From contig JAFGDM010000199.1 of assembly GCA_016932115.1 (NCBI GenBank), positions 1 to 40,754 of the forward strand: DNA of 40,754 bases. The letters run 5' to 3'. This document shows positions 29,199-39,420 of the stretch, piece after piece (the stretch's first letter is position 1; the number at the start of each line of letters is the position of its first letter). Source of the DNA: Deltaproteobacteria bacterium. GTDB lineage: Bacteria > Desulfobacterota > DSM-4660 > Desulfatiglandales > HGW-15. The position numbers were made by a program, and so were the translations under genes. Below the pieces are notes generated by a model, which was given only the letters and a program-made list of their open reading frames with translations, did not search any database and had not been told where the DNA came from.

Positions 29199-30512
29199 AT
29201 GTATCGAAATACAAAGAAGAAAAGAATTTCATACGAGGAGGCTGTTGCTTATCTCTACAGTCTTCAGAAGTACGGCATTAAATTCGGTCTTTCCAAAACG
29301 TCCAATCTATTAAAGGCGTTCGGCAATCCGCACCGGGGTGCCGCCTACCTTCATATCGCAGGAACCAACGGCAAAGGGTCTGTGGCCGCTATGATCGAAT
29401 CAATCTTGATGCGCTCAGGTTTCAAGGTGGGATTTTATTGCTCTCCTCATCTTGTAAGATTCACCGAGCGTTTCAGAGTGAATGGGCAAGAGATATCGCC
29501 GGAGCATGTGGCCGACCTGGTTAGCGAAGTTAAGGAACATGTCGATCCCGTTGAGCCGCCTACCTTCTTCGAATTCACCACAGCCATGGGATTGATTTAC
29601 TTTGCCCGGGAGAAAACGGATGTCTCCATCATGGAGGTGGGTATGGGCGGACGCCTCGACGCCACCAATGTGATCCGGCCCAAGGTTTGTGTGATCACCA
29701 ACATTTCATTGGATCACCAGGCTTTCTTGGGCCGGAGGCTGAGTGATATTGCAGGCGAGAAGGCCGGCATCATCAAGCGTGGGGTCGACTTAGTGACGGG
29801 TGCAACGCAGCCGGCGATTCTCCGGTTTTTTGAGAAGGTGTGCGAGGAGAGAGGAGCGTCTCTCCTGAGGCTCGGAAAAGACATCCGAATCAGGGTGAAA
29901 GATTCGAAACTTTACTACTATGGCTTGGATCAGTGTCTGAGAGGTCTTGAGGTGGCGCTTTTTGGAAGGCACCAGTACAGAAACGCAGCGCTGGCTCTCG
30001 GGGTCATTGAAGTGCTCAAAAGAAAGGGCTACCGGATCTCGGAAAGGGATATGCGAGAGGGGTTGAAGAGCCCCCGTTGGCCGGGAAGACTGCACACCGT
30101 TTCCCGCAATCCCCTCGTGGTTCTTGATGGGGCTCACAACCCTGCGGCTATGAAGAGCCTCATGAGAAGCGTTACCCGAGATTTAAACTACGATCGCCTG
30201 ATCCTGGTGCTTGGGGTCATGGCGGACAAGGACATAGCAGGTATCATCAGAACCATTGTCCCCGCCGCTGATTTTGTGATATGCACGAGGCCCGAGTATT
30301 ACAGGGCTGCCCCGCCCGAAACATTGATGAAGGCGGCCCTTCCCATTTGGAAAGAAGGGGAAGTCAGTCCCACTCTCTCGGTTGCTCTCAAAAGGGCGAT
30401 AGACAAAGCCGGTCCCAATGACTTGATCCTGGTGACAGGGTCTCTTTTCACGGTGGGCGAAGCCATGGCCTGTCTCGATCCCGATACGTACCATCCTGAC
30501 AAGATCCGCTGA
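29199..30512 (+). CDS. folC: folylpolyglutamate synthase/dihydrofolate synthase
   Basis: YLHIAGTNGKGSVAAMIESIL, FYCSPHLVRFTERFRVNG, VMEVGMGGRLDATNV-type motif, VVLDGAHNPAAMKSL. Confidence 0.94.
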   Translation: MYRNTKKKRISYEEAVAYLYSLQKYGIKFGLSKTSNLLKAFGNPHRGAAYLHIAGTNGKGSVAAMIESILMRSGFKVGFYCSPHLVRFTERFRVNGQEISPEHVADLVSEVKEHVDPVEPPTFFEFTTAMGLIYFAREKTDVSIMEVGMGGRLDATNVIRPKVCVITNISLDHQAFLGRRLSDIAGEKAGIIKRGVDLVTGATQPAILRFFEKVCEERGASLLRLGKDIRIRVKDSKLYYYGLDQCLRGLEVALFGRHQYRNAALALGVIEVLKRKGYRISERDMREGLKSPRWPGRLHTVSRNPLVVLDGAHNPAAMKSLMRSVTRDLNYDRLILVLGVMADKDIAGIIRTIVPAADFVICTRPEYYRAAPPETLMKAALPIWKEGEVSPTLSVALKRAIDKAGPNDLILVTGSLFTVGEAMACLDPDTYHPDKIR

Positions 30513-30529
30513 GAACAAAAAGATAAAAC

Positions 30530-32824
30530 ATGGGCACCAAAGAGGTTAGTGCAATTTCGGGCAATCGAAAATTCGCAGTGCAGACGACGGGGAGAGAAGA
30601 GAAGAGTCGGAAGCCAGGCCCTGCCGGCTGCAGAAACGCGGCTTTCCTTCTACTGATGATAATATCGCTGGTTCTTTGGAGTCATCCCTCATGGACGATG
30701 GATCACAACTTAAAAGACAGGGTTATCGACAATGAAAGCGGGCCCTGGGAGATTAGAGCCGAAAAAATGATCTACCTGCAGGAAGAAGGTCTTTATGTGG
30801 GGGAAGGACAGGTGGTGGTGAGGAGAGGGACGGAGGTCCTTTCAGCAGATCGAGCCAGGTATAACGAAAGAACGGGCATGATCGAAGTGCAAGGAAACGT
30901 TTTTCTGGAGTCAAAGGGCGACATGCTGAGAGCCAGGGAGGCGGTGTTTAATCTTCAGAGCCAAACAGGTCGAATAGCAGGGGGTCATATCTTCCTCAAA
31001 GAGAACCATTATTATATCAGCGGCGAAACCATAGAGAAGACCGGCCCCAATACCTATGCGGTCCGGAAATGCCGTGTCACGACCTGCGATGGAGAGAGAA
31101 CGGACTGGAGCATTACCGGCTCCGAGGTGAAAATTACTCTTGAAGGTTACGGCACGGTTAAAAATGCAGTTTTCAGAATCAGGGGCTACCCGGCCCTTTT
31201 CTTCCCCTACCTGATTTTTCCGGCAAAAACAAAACGCCAAACAGGCCTTCTGCCACCCAGTGCGGGATACTCAAGCCGAAGAGGCGCTGAACTGGAGATC
31301 CCCTTTTTCTGGGCGATTTCGGATCAGATGGATGCTACTTTTTACGAACGATATATGACCGATCGGGGTTACATGCAGGGCCTGGAATACCGTTACGTGG
31401 CCGAAGGCGACTCAAAAGGCACCTTTATTCTGGACATTCTTTCCGACAAAGTCCAAGAGAAGGATCTCACCGATCCGGATGAAGTGGATCTCAGCCCTTT
31501 TCCGAGAACAAACGACACCCGTTACTGGTTCAGAAGCAGAACCGATCAGCAACTCCCTTTGGGGATCCGGGCTAAACTGGATATGGATTATGTAAGTGAC
31601 CAGGACTATTTGAAGGAATTCGGGGGGAGCCTTTTTGGGTATTATGGGAAACCCGATTTAGAGAGCACATTCGAAAGGCCACTGGAGGATATACGGTCGC
31701 CCACCAGGCGATCGGCTCTCAGGCTGGATCGGGACCGGGAGGATTACAGCATTCAGGCTTTTTCGTCCTACTACCAGAGACCGGAGAATCCAACAAAGGA
31801 TTCTACACCTCAATCTCCTGCAGGCTTGAACTTCTCTTTTCTACCGAAGCCTTTTTTAAGTTCCCCACTATTTTTTCAGTTTGACACGGATTTTAACACC
31901 ATCTGGCGCGAGGACGGGCAAAAGGGAGCGCGGACGTCTCTTACGCCGCAACTGGCTTACCCCATGTGGTTCGGTAAGATCATAGAGGTGGAACCGTCGT
32001 TGGGATACACCCTGGCGGCTCAAAGGTTTGATCATTCGGAAGATGGCAGACGCCGACAAACGAAGGATGCATATTTCTTCCAGACCAGGTTCTCCACGGC
32101 GTTGGAGAAGACCTTTGATGTGGCATGGGGCGAGGCCACAAAATTGAAGCATAAGATCTCTCCTTCCTTGACCTATCGCTATCGGGTAAACCGGGACAAT
32201 AACCTCGACCAGCCTTGGTTTGAACCCATGGATAGGGAAGGTAACAATAATTTGCTAATTCTTGCCTTTGAAAACTTTTTGGATGCCAGACATGATAACA
32301 AGAAAGGAGAGGCGAACTACCGGCAGTGGGTGGCCTTCAGCCTGGCGCAGGCTTATGACATAAGCGAGGAGAGAAGGTCGGAAGAGCAAGGAGTGGAGAA
32401 AAGACCATTTTTGCCCTTGGAAGCGGATTTAACGGTTAACCCCTATAAATCAATCTATTTAGACGCCACGGCCGGGTGGGACCATTACGAGAAGGAGATT
32501 GCCTTTGCAGATATAGGTTTTCGATGGTCAATAGAAAGATCCCGGGGAAAACAAGACAGCATTAGTTTAGACTACCGGCATGTGAAGGAGACCGGGGAAG
32601 ACGGACTCAACCTTGCCGCCCACGTTAATCTTGCCGGAGGGTTTTCCGCAGGTGCATTCTTCTACCGGGATATGAGCCGAAAAGAAAGCGTCGAAGAGAG
32701 GTTTTACCTGGACTATGAATCTCAGTGCTGGGGCGTAAGAGTCACCGCAGAGCGCTTGGACGGAAAAGACAGCGTCATGGTGATTTTCAGGCTTCTCGGG
32801 TTGGGAGAATTCGGAGCCAAATGA
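30530..32824 (+). CDS. lptD: LPS-assembly outer membrane protein LptD
   Basis: OstA-like N-terminal repeats (GEGQVVVRRGTEVLSADRARYNERTGMIEVQGNVFLE), then YPALFFPYLIFPAKTKRQTGLLPPSAGYSSRRGAELEIPFFWAIS and a beta-barrel. Confidence 0.9.
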   Translation: MGTKEVSAISGNRKFAVQTTGREEKSRKPGPAGCRNAAFLLLMIISLVLWSHPSWTMDHNLKDRVIDNESGPWEIRAEKMIYLQEEGLYVGEGQVVVRRGTEVLSADRARYNERTGMIEVQGNVFLESKGDMLRAREAVFNLQSQTGRIAGGHIFLKENHYYISGETIEKTGPNTYAVRKCRVTTCDGERTDWSITGSEVKITLEGYGTVKNAVFRIRGYPALFFPYLIFPAKTKRQTGLLPPSAGYSSRRGAELEIPFFWAISDQMDATFYERYMTDRGYMQGLEYRYVAEGDSKGTFILDILSDKVQEKDLTDPDEVDLSPFPRTNDTRYWFRSRTDQQLPLGIRAKLDMDYVSDQDYLKEFGGSLFGYYGKPDLESTFERPLEDIRSPTRRSALRLDRDREDYSIQAFSSYYQRPENPTKDSTPQSPAGLNFSFLPKPFLSSPLFFQFDTDFNTIWREDGQKGARTSLTPQLAYPMWFGKIIEVEPSLGYTLAAQRFDHSEDGRRRQTKDAYFFQTRFSTALEKTFDVAWGEATKLKHKISPSLTYRYRVNRDNNLDQPWFEPMDREGNNNLLILAFENFLDARHDNKKGEANYRQWVAFSLAQAYDISEERRSEEQGVEKRPFLPLEADLTVNPYKSIYLDATAGWDHYEKEIAFADIGFRWSIERSRGKQDSISLDYRHVKETGEDGLNLAAHVNLAGGFSAGAFFYRDMSRKESVEERFYLDYESQCWGVRVTAERLDGKDSVMVIFRLLGLGEFGAK

Positions 32825-32946
32825 GCACGGCAATTGCCAAAGATTGAGTGTTGACGGCTAGATAAAAAATCCATCCGCTACGTTAAGATTCATACTTGCC
32901 GCCCGCCTTTGCCACCGGGGTATTTTCACGCTCCACCCCGAATACT

Positions 32947-32976
32947 CTTCGTTTTTCAGTTTTAAGAGGGATCCCC
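32947..32976. repeat. dispersed repeat, copy A
   Basis: CTTCGTTTTTCAGTTTTAAGAGGGATCCCC; near-identical to copy B at 14686-14715. Confidence 0.5.
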
Positions 32977-33026
32977 ATGCTCGATGCTTCCGATATTTTT
33001 CAAAAAGCTGAATTGTTAAGAAGGTT

Positions 33027-33857
33027 TCAGCTTTCAAAATAGGATATAAGTAGAGAAAGGAGGCCCACTGCCCAGCAGTAGGGGGCAAAGTAGTAAAGAT
33101 GGCCTTTTCTCAGCATACCCATCAGGACTTTAAGCGCAAAGAACCCGACAAAAGCTGAGGCAATGAATCCGGTTGCCAGCACGGGCACCGCTTCCCGGGT
33201 CAACCCCTCCGAGCCGAGCTGAAGCGTCATGGCTCCCAGTGTCGCCGGGATGGAGAGTAGGAAAGAAAATTTGGCTGCTGTTTCTTTTGAGAGTTTACAA
33301 GCCATGCCGCAGACAATGGTCGAACCTGATCTGGAAATTCCCGGAATGATGGCGACTCCCTGAGCGATGCCCACGGCCATAGCGGCAAAAAACCCTACAG
33401 AGGTCCGGGTCGAATCGTTTGCCGAAAGTTTCCTGCTCACAAAAACAATAAACCCTGTGACGATGAGCATGCAACCGACCACCGGCAAGGAGCCGAATAG
33501 AGCTTCCAAAGGAGATTTAAACCATAGACCGATTAATCCTGTTGGGATTGTCCCGATTACGACCCATAAGACCATAGAGGCGTGAGGGTATTCCCTGATT
33601 TTTCGTAATCCTTTTTCGCGTCTGATGAGCAGAGCGAAGAAGTCTCTCGTTTCCAAAAACATGCGCTTGAGGTCGCGACGAAAAAAAAGACAAACGGCGA
33701 CAAGCGTACCCAGATGAAGGCCGATATCAAAGAGGAGTTGCGGCTCTTTAAGACCTAAGAGATTCTGGGAAAGGACCAGGTGGCCTGAGCTGCTGATAGG
33801 CAGAAACTCCGTCAGGCCTTGGAGTATGCCCAAAAGGACGGATGAGGAGATGTCCAT
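33027..33857 (-). CDS. uppP: undecaprenyl-diphosphatase
   Basis: ILQGLTEFLPISSSGHLVLSQNLLGL, PGISRSGSTIVCGMA. Confidence 0.95.
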   Translation of the reverse strand: MDISSSVLLGILQGLTEFLPISSSGHLVLSQNLLGLKEPQLLFDIGLHLGTLVAVCLFFRRDLKRMFLETRDFFALLIRREKGLRKIREYPHASMVLWVVIGTIPTGLIGLWFKSPLEALFGSLPVVGCMLIVTGFIVFVSRKLSANDSTRTSVGFFAAMAVGIAQGVAIIPGISRSGSTIVCGMACKLSKETAAKFSFLLSIPATLGAMTLQLGSEGLTREAVPVLATGFIASAFVGFFALKVLMGMLRKGHLYYFAPYCWAVGLLSLLISYFES

Positions 33858-33994
33858 GGTTTGCTATTCCCCCTGTCGGTCTAATATAGGAAAAACCCTT
33901 ATCCTGACAAGACAAATCAAGCCCGATGCTTTCTTGGTTGAAAACTGGATAATGAATTCACCTAAATTGTTACGAATTCGCTGATCCGTGTGTC

Positions 33995-34023
33995 TTGACA
34001 CTCACAGGGCGTTGATCTATGAT
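33995..34023 (+). promoter_or_regulatory. sigma70-like promoter of the phosphofructokinase gene
   Basis: TTGACA (33995-34000), 17-bp spacer, TATGAT (34018-34023), 38 bp upstream of the CDS. Confidence 0.65.
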
Positions 34024-34061
34024 AGATTTTGCAGGCACTATGAACAGAGGGGAGGCAGGAT

Positions 34062-35165
34062 ATGAAGACAAGGATCGGTGTCCTGACAGCGGGCCGGGAC
34101 TGTGCGGGAATCAACAGCGCTATTCAGTGGATCACTTACTCTGCTCTGGACAAGGATCTTGTGCCTGTTCGGGGGATGATGTTTGAGGTGATCGGCATCC
34201 TTGACGGTTGGAAAGGGCTGATCGAAGTCAAACCTGAGAAGAAGGAGAGCTTGAAACGCTGGACCGTGTCTTTAGATTCAAATCTCGTCCGCACCTGGGA
34301 CCGATCGGGGGGAACCCGGCTCGGCACCAGCGTGATTAACCCCTTTGACCCCAAAAAAGATCAGGCGGGCCTAATAATCGAAAACATGAAAAAATTAGGC
34401 TTGGAGGCCTTGGTGGTCATTGGAGGTATCGACAATCTAGGAGCTGCTTATAAGCTTTTCCGTGAGGGGGTTAAGGTTGTCGGTATTCCCAAAACCATAG
34501 ACAAGGATCTTTCTGAAACGGATTACACTCTCGGGTTTGATTCGGCGGTTAACTGGATTACTGAAGATATCGACAGAATCCGGGTTACCGCCGGTTCGCA
34601 CAGCCGGGTTTTCGTTGTGGAGACGATGGGCAGAAAGGCCGGGTGGTTGGCCTTGGAAGGGGGGGAAGCCTCGGGGGCGGCCGTTACGCTCATTCCCGAG
34701 CACGACTTCGTCATGGAGCGAGTCGCTGAACTTTTGGTGAAAAGGAAAAAGGAGGGGAAACGGTACAGCATCGTGCTGGTGGCGGAAGGGGCCAAGCCAA
34801 GGGGCATGCACGAGGTGCTGGAGCGGCGCGGGCAGGATGGATTCGGCCGTGTGTATTTGGGAGGCATCGGCGGATTCATTGCAGAAAACCTGGAGAAGCA
34901 CACGAACCTGGAAGTGAGATATGTAGCGCTCCGGCATCTGCAAAGGGGAGGATCTCCCACAGCCTATGACCGCCGGATGGGCCGGAAATACGGCATTGCC
35001 GCTGTGGACATGATTGCCAATGAGGATTTCGGGCGGATGGTGAGCCTCAAGCAAGGGGAGATCACCACGGTGCCTATGAAGAAAGCACTGGATCAACTGA
35101 GTCTGGTGGATGTGGAGAAGTTTTACAACACAATGTATTACAGGAGCAAGGATCAAATTCTTTGA
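34062..35165 (+). CDS. 6-phosphofructokinase family protein (PPi-type signature)
   Basis: RIGVLTAGRDCAGINSAIQ, LVVIGGIDNLGAAYKL, VVGIPKTIDKDLSETDYTLGFDSAV, RVFVVETMGRKAGWLAL, LRHLQRGGSPTAYDRRMG. Confidence 0.9.
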   Translation: MKTRIGVLTAGRDCAGINSAIQWITYSALDKDLVPVRGMMFEVIGILDGWKGLIEVKPEKKESLKRWTVSLDSNLVRTWDRSGGTRLGTSVINPFDPKKDQAGLIIENMKKLGLEALVVIGGIDNLGAAYKLFREGVKVVGIPKTIDKDLSETDYTLGFDSAVNWITEDIDRIRVTAGSHSRVFVVETMGRKAGWLALEGGEASGAAVTLIPEHDFVMERVAELLVKRKKEGKRYSIVLVAEGAKPRGMHEVLERRGQDGFGRVYLGGIGGFIAENLEKHTNLEVRYVALRHLQRGGSPTAYDRRMGRKYGIAAVDMIANEDFGRMVSLKQGEITTVPMKKALDQLSLVDVEKFYNTMYYRSKDQIL

Positions 35166-36538
35166 GGGAAAATTTTACCGGGGTTGAGGATGCCGTTCGG
35201 ATCAAAGGCCTTTTTCACCCGGATCATTAGCTCTTGTGCCGGCTTAGAGATCTCCATGCTCAGATAGGGGGCTTTCGTGATTCCGATCCCATGTTCTCCG
35301 GAAAGGGTTCCTTTCATATCCAGAACCTTTTGAAACAGTTCTCTAACTGCCTTGTCAACTTTCGTCAATTCGTCCGGGTTCTTTTTGTCCAACATCATGT
35401 TTACGTGGATGTTCCCATCGCCGGCATGGCCGTAAACCGGCATAGGCAGTCCATATTTTTGGCTCAATCTGTTTACATAGGAGACCAAATCGGCCATTCG
35501 ATTCCTTGGTACGACCACATCCTCACTCACCTTGTCGGGCTTCAGTTTATAAACAGCAGGGGATACATTCCTCCTCGCTTCCCAGAGCCTTTCTCTCTTT
35601 TTCTTCGTGGAGGCGGCCTGGAAATCGATAGCGCCCATTTGGGAACAGATTTCTTTGACGGTGTCGGTTTCCCTGCGCGTGAGGGCCCTATCCCCATCCA
35701 ACTCAATGAGCAAAAGCGCGCCCGTCGACTTAGGGATAGACAGCCCGATTTCATTCCGGACGCATTCGATGCAGTTTCTGTCCATGAACTCCAGGGCGGT
35801 AGGAACCACCTTGCTTCGCATGATCTCCGAGACCGCCTTTACTGTGGTGCAAGGGTCTTTAAAAAAAACCATCATGCTTCTCGTGAAGACGGGTTTTGGA
35901 ATCAGGCGCAATGTAACGCCTACGATGACGGCGAGGGTCCCTTCCGAGCCGATGAGAAGGCGGGTAAGGTCATAACCGACAACGCCTTTCGCTGTTTCCA
36001 CGCCCGTCTTGATGATGTTTCCCGTGGGAAGAACAACGGTGAGTCCCAAGACATAGTCCCGGGTTACCCCGTATTTTACCGCTCTAAGCCCCCCAGCGCA
36101 CTCTGCCACGTTGCCGCCGATAGTGGAGATGTGGATGCTTGCCGGGTCTGGAGGGTAGAAGAGCCCTACCTTTTCCACCTCTTCCTGAAGCCGGGCGGTG
36201 ATCACACCGCTTTCCACCTTAGCGATGTGGTTGGATTCATCGATTTCGAGTATGCGGTCGAAGCGGTCCATAGCGAGGATAAGACCACCTTGAACAGGGA
36301 GGGCCCCACCACTTTTACCGCTCCCCGCACCTCTCGGGACTACAGGGAAACCCTCGTGGTTGGCCAGGCGGAGAATATCGGCAATCTCTCGTATGTGACC
36401 GGGGAAAGCGACTGCGTCCGGTGAATAGGCCAGCTTGGTTGCATCCGTGCCGTAGTGGTCCAACACATCCCGGCAAGTGCTGATAGCCTCGGGACCCAGA
36501 ATACGGGAAAGTTTCCTAAGAGCTTGTTTGGATATCAT
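35153..36538 (-). CDS. FAD-linked oxidase, GlcD/D-lactate dehydrogenase-like
   Basis: PVVPRGAGSGKSGGALPVQGGLILAMDRFDRI, PPDPASIHISTIGGNVAECAGGLRAVKYGVTRDYVLGL, GHAGDGNIHVNMM, GTLSGEHGIGITKAPYL. Confidence 0.92.
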   Translation of the reverse strand: MISKQALRKLSRILGPEAISTCRDVLDHYGTDATKLAYSPDAVAFPGHIREIADILRLANHEGFPVVPRGAGSGKSGGALPVQGGLILAMDRFDRILEIDESNHIAKVESGVITARLQEEVEKVGLFYPPDPASIHISTIGGNVAECAGGLRAVKYGVTRDYVLGLTVVLPTGNIIKTGVETAKGVVGYDLTRLLIGSEGTLAVIVGVTLRLIPKPVFTRSMMVFFKDPCTTVKAVSEIMRSKVVPTALEFMDRNCIECVRNEIGLSIPKSTGALLLIELDGDRALTRRETDTVKEICSQMGAIDFQAASTKKKRERLWEARRNVSPAVYKLKPDKVSEDVVVPRNRMADLVSYVNRLSQKYGLPMPVYGHAGDGNIHVNMMLDKKNPDELTKVDKAVRELFQKVLDMKGTLSGEHGIGITKAPYLSMEISKPAQELMIRVKKAFDPNGILNPGKIFPQRI

Positions 36539-37140
36539 GGGCGGAGCGGCGTCCTACTCTTGAGTGCGTGAAGTAGTGTCATGGCATCCATGTATTTAAG
36601 ATCTCCTCCCATAGGAATGCCGAGGGCGATTCGGGATAAGGCAATCTGTTTGTTCGAGAGGAGTTTGCCGAGAAACGACGCCGTTGCTTCGCCCTCGGTG
36701 GTTGGATTCATTGCCATGATCACTTCAGAGATTTTTTCTCTGTCGAGACGCATAAGGAGCTCCGCAATTTTCAAATCGTCGGGCCCGATTCCGTCCAAGG
36801 GAGAAAGAACGCCATGAAGCACATGGTACCTTCCTTTGAAAAACCCCGACTCTTCAATGGCAAGTTGGTCGCCCGGCCCTTCCACAATGCAAATGACGCC
36901 GTTGCCTCTGGTATCATCTCGGCAAATTGGGCAAGGATCTTGATCTGTAAAATTAAAGCAAACAGAACAAAAGGTGATTTTTTCTTTCACCTCAAGAAGA
37001 CTGCGGGAAAGATCTTCAGCCAAACCCTTGGGCTTCTTTAAGATATGGAGGGCCACCCTGGTAGCAGATTTTTGACCTATGCCGGGCAACTTGGAGAGGT
37101 GCCGGATGAGATTTTCGAGAGGAGGAGGGTAGATGCCCAT
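36535..37140 (-). CDS. recR: recombination mediator RecR
   Basis: YPPPLENLIRHLSKLPGIGQKSATRVALHIL, CSVCFNFTDQDPCPICRD, AMNPTTEGEATASFL, LSRIALGIPMGGDLKYMDAMTLLHAL. Confidence 0.97.
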   Translation of the reverse strand: MGIYPPPLENLIRHLSKLPGIGQKSATRVALHILKKPKGLAEDLSRSLLEVKEKITFCSVCFNFTDQDPCPICRDDTRGNGVICIVEGPGDQLAIEESGFFKGRYHVLHGVLSPLDGIGPDDLKIAELLMRLDREKISEVIMAMNPTTEGEATASFLGKLLSNKQIALSRIALGIPMGGDLKYMDAMTLLHALKSRTPLRP

Positions 37141-37142
37141 GC

Positions 37143-37478
37143 TTATCCAAAAAGTCCCGGAATGTTCGGAACGTTGAGGCCGTGGGTCAATTTTCCCATT
37201 TCTTCCTGAACCATGGTTTTGGCCTTTGTCAGTGCATCATTCACTGCAGCCATGATCAGGTCCTGGAGCATTTCTCTGTCATTCGGGTCAATGACCTCAG
37301 GGTCGATTTTCACTGTTAGGATTTCCTGTCTGCCGTTGGCCATGACGGTGATCATTCCTCCTCCTGACGAAGCTTCCACCGTCCTGTCCCCCAATTCTTC
37401 CTGGAGCTTGGCCATCTTAGCCTGAAACTGCTGTGCCTGCTTAAGGAGATTTCCCATGTTTGGGATGCCTTTCATCAT
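37143..37478 (-). CDS. ybaB: YbaB/EbfC nucleoid-associated protein
   Basis: MMKGIPNMGNLLKQAQQFQAKMAKLQEELGDRTVEASSGGGMITVMANGRQEILTVKIDPEVI; start overlaps the dnaX stop (ATGA). Confidence 0.92.
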   Translation of the reverse strand: MMKGIPNMGNLLKQAQQFQAKMAKLQEELGDRTVEASSGGGMITVMANGRQEILTVKIDPEVIDPNDREMLQDLIMAAVNDALTKAKTMVQEEMGKLTHGLNVPNIPGLFG

Positions 37479-39127
37479 TCGTCCCTCCTCGTATTTTCCC
37501 CCTGGTTCGGTTTGACGGCGATTTCCCCCTTTAACTCCCCCTGAAAGATATCCAGAACATCCTGAATCGGTGGAGGTAGATTGGAGTGCTTCGGTTTCGC
37601 CTGAGGAGGTTTGTTCCCTCCCATGTCGTGATCCCTTTGAGGGGTAATTTTGATTTGTACGTCTCTCTTGAAAAAGTCGCGACAAAGCTCCGTGAGTTTT
37701 TGAAACCTTTCAGGCTCATCAAGGTATGCGGAGGTGAATTGAGTGCCTCCTTTGCCGATCTCTATCAAGTCGCCGCTCGTGTGTAAGAGAGGCCAGTCTT
37801 TGATTACATGGACCATTGCCGGGTTCTTGGATGTCAGGAATTCCAGGAAACGCTCCCAGTCCTTTTTGTTGATTCCTCCGGAGGAGTCGACCGAAGGGAG
37901 GTCAGGCGCGCTTTTGGGTTGCCAACCCGTTCCCGGGTCGGAAAGCCGCCCGGCAGCCATGGGAGCTTCCACGAGGGCGGTAGAAGAGAGTTTCTTTTCA
38001 AGGGACTCCAGTTTCTGGAAAAGCTGCTCAAACGAGAGATACTCACCTAACCTACAAAGCTTAACCATGATAATTTCCAGAACCAATCTGGGGTGGCTCG
38101 TCATCCTGAGATTTTCTTCACGGGCGATAAGAAGACTGAGGATGTGTTGAAGTTTTTCTGAACCTGCTTGCAGGGCCTGTCTCTTAAGCTCATCACTTTC
38201 ATTATCAATGATATCAAGAAGAACTTCGTCCGGTGCCGCCAGTGTTACCAGCAGATTTCGGAACTGATCCATCAGAGCCCGATAAAACTCCTTCAAATCG
38301 TAGCCGAAGCTATAGATCTGCTCTACTATTTGGACGCATTTTTTCACGGACCCGTCCAGCACAGCCTGGGATGCTTCAAAAATGAGGCGCCGGTCGATGA
38401 TTCCAAGGATTTCAATGATATGCCTGTCTTCCACCTTTAAACCTGTGTAGGAAATCACCTGGTCAAGGAGGCTCTGAGCATCCCTCATGCTTCCGTCCGC
38501 CTCTCCGGCTATGAGGGAGAGGCCGGACTTGCTTATTTCAATCCCCTCTTCCCGGGTGACCTTCTCAATCTGTTTAATGATCATCTGCAGAGGAATCCGT
38601 TTAAAGTCAAATTTCTGGCACCGCGAAAGGATGGTTACGGGAACCTTATGGGCTTCAGTGGTGGCGAAAATAAATTTAACGTGGGTGGGCGGTTCTTCGA
38701 GGGTCTTTAGAAGTGCATTAAAGGCCTGCATTGTGAGCATATGAACTTCATCAATGATATAAATTCGAAAGGGGCTTGATGAAGGCATATAGCGGATGTT
38801 TTCTCTGAGTTCCCTGATTTCATCGATGCCGCGGTTGGATGCCCCATCGATTTCCTGGACATCCACAGAGGAACCCTGTGTGATTTCCACGCAGGAATGA
38901 CAACGGTTGCAGGGAATTCCGGGTTTTCCCCCCTTGCAATTCATAGCTTTGGCGAGAATCCTGGCTACGGAGGTCTTCCCGACGCCTCTGGGTCCGCTGA
39001 AAAGATAAGCGTGGGCTAGCCTATCCATTTTAAAGGCGTTGATCAGGGTTCGTGTAACGTGATCCTGACCGATGACATCTTCGAAAACCTGAGGCCTCCA
39101 CTTTCTCGCCAACACTTCATAAGCCAT
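37475..39127 (-). CDS. dnaX: DNA polymerase III subunit gamma/tau
   Basis: MAYEVLARKWRPQVFEDVIGQDHVTRTLINAFKMDRLAHAYLFSGPRGVGKTSVARILAKAMNC, zinc-binding CNRCHSC, IDEVHMLT. Confidence 0.96.
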   Translation of the reverse strand: MAYEVLARKWRPQVFEDVIGQDHVTRTLINAFKMDRLAHAYLFSGPRGVGKTSVARILAKAMNCKGGKPGIPCNRCHSCVEITQGSSVDVQEIDGASNRGIDEIRELRENIRYMPSSSPFRIYIIDEVHMLTMQAFNALLKTLEEPPTHVKFIFATTEAHKVPVTILSRCQKFDFKRIPLQMIIKQIEKVTREEGIEISKSGLSLIAGEADGSMRDAQSLLDQVISYTGLKVEDRHIIEILGIIDRRLIFEASQAVLDGSVKKCVQIVEQIYSFGYDLKEFYRALMDQFRNLLVTLAAPDEVLLDIIDNESDELKRQALQAGSEKLQHILSLLIAREENLRMTSHPRLVLEIIMVKLCRLGEYLSFEQLFQKLESLEKKLSSTALVEAPMAAGRLSDPGTGWQPKSAPDLPSVDSSGGINKKDWERFLEFLTSKNPAMVHVIKDWPLLHTSGDLIEIGKGGTQFTSAYLDEPERFQKLTELCRDFFKRDVQIKITPQRDHDMGGNKPPQAKPKHSNLPPPIQDVLDIFQGELKGEIAVKPNQGENTRRDE

Positions 39128-39252
39128 GGAAAAACCTTATGCTTGACTCCTAACGGCTTCTCAGAAAGGCGTCATTCTTGTCTTTTGGACAGTTCACGAG
39201 GTAGGATATTCTTCCAAGAGAGGACAGCCGGCCTTAGAAAGAACGAAAAACG

Positions 39253-39348
39253 TGGCGGAGAGAGAGGGATTCGAACCCTCGGTACCGCTTTGAAGGCGGT
39301 ACACGCGATTTCCAGTCGCGCTCCTTCGGCCATCTCGGACATCTCTCC
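39253..39348 (-). tRNA. tRNA-Ser (GGA), CCA encoded
   Basis: 5' GGAGAGATGTCCGAGATGGCCGAAGGAGCGCGACTGGAAATCGCG...GGTTCGAATCCCTCTCTCTCCGCCA; GGA anticodon, long variable arm, 7-bp acceptor stem. Confidence 0.95.
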
Positions 39349-39420
39349 GCAATAAAACTCACTGATCGCCGCAAAACACAAGGAAAAGGCCGAGGATTAT
39401 CCGGTTCCCACCGAAGATAA

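Noticed and set aside
35234-36424. 396-aa plus-strand ORF opposite the GlcD-like gene
   Set aside because: Shadow ORF: the minus-strand frame carries clear FAD-oxidase motifs, while the plus-strand translation is motif-free.
37475-39127. Programmed -1 frameshift in dnaX (AAC AAA AAG stretch in NKKDW)
   Set aside because: The heptamer is C AAA AAG rather than A AAA AAG, and no convincing stem-loop or SD-like stimulator was identified.
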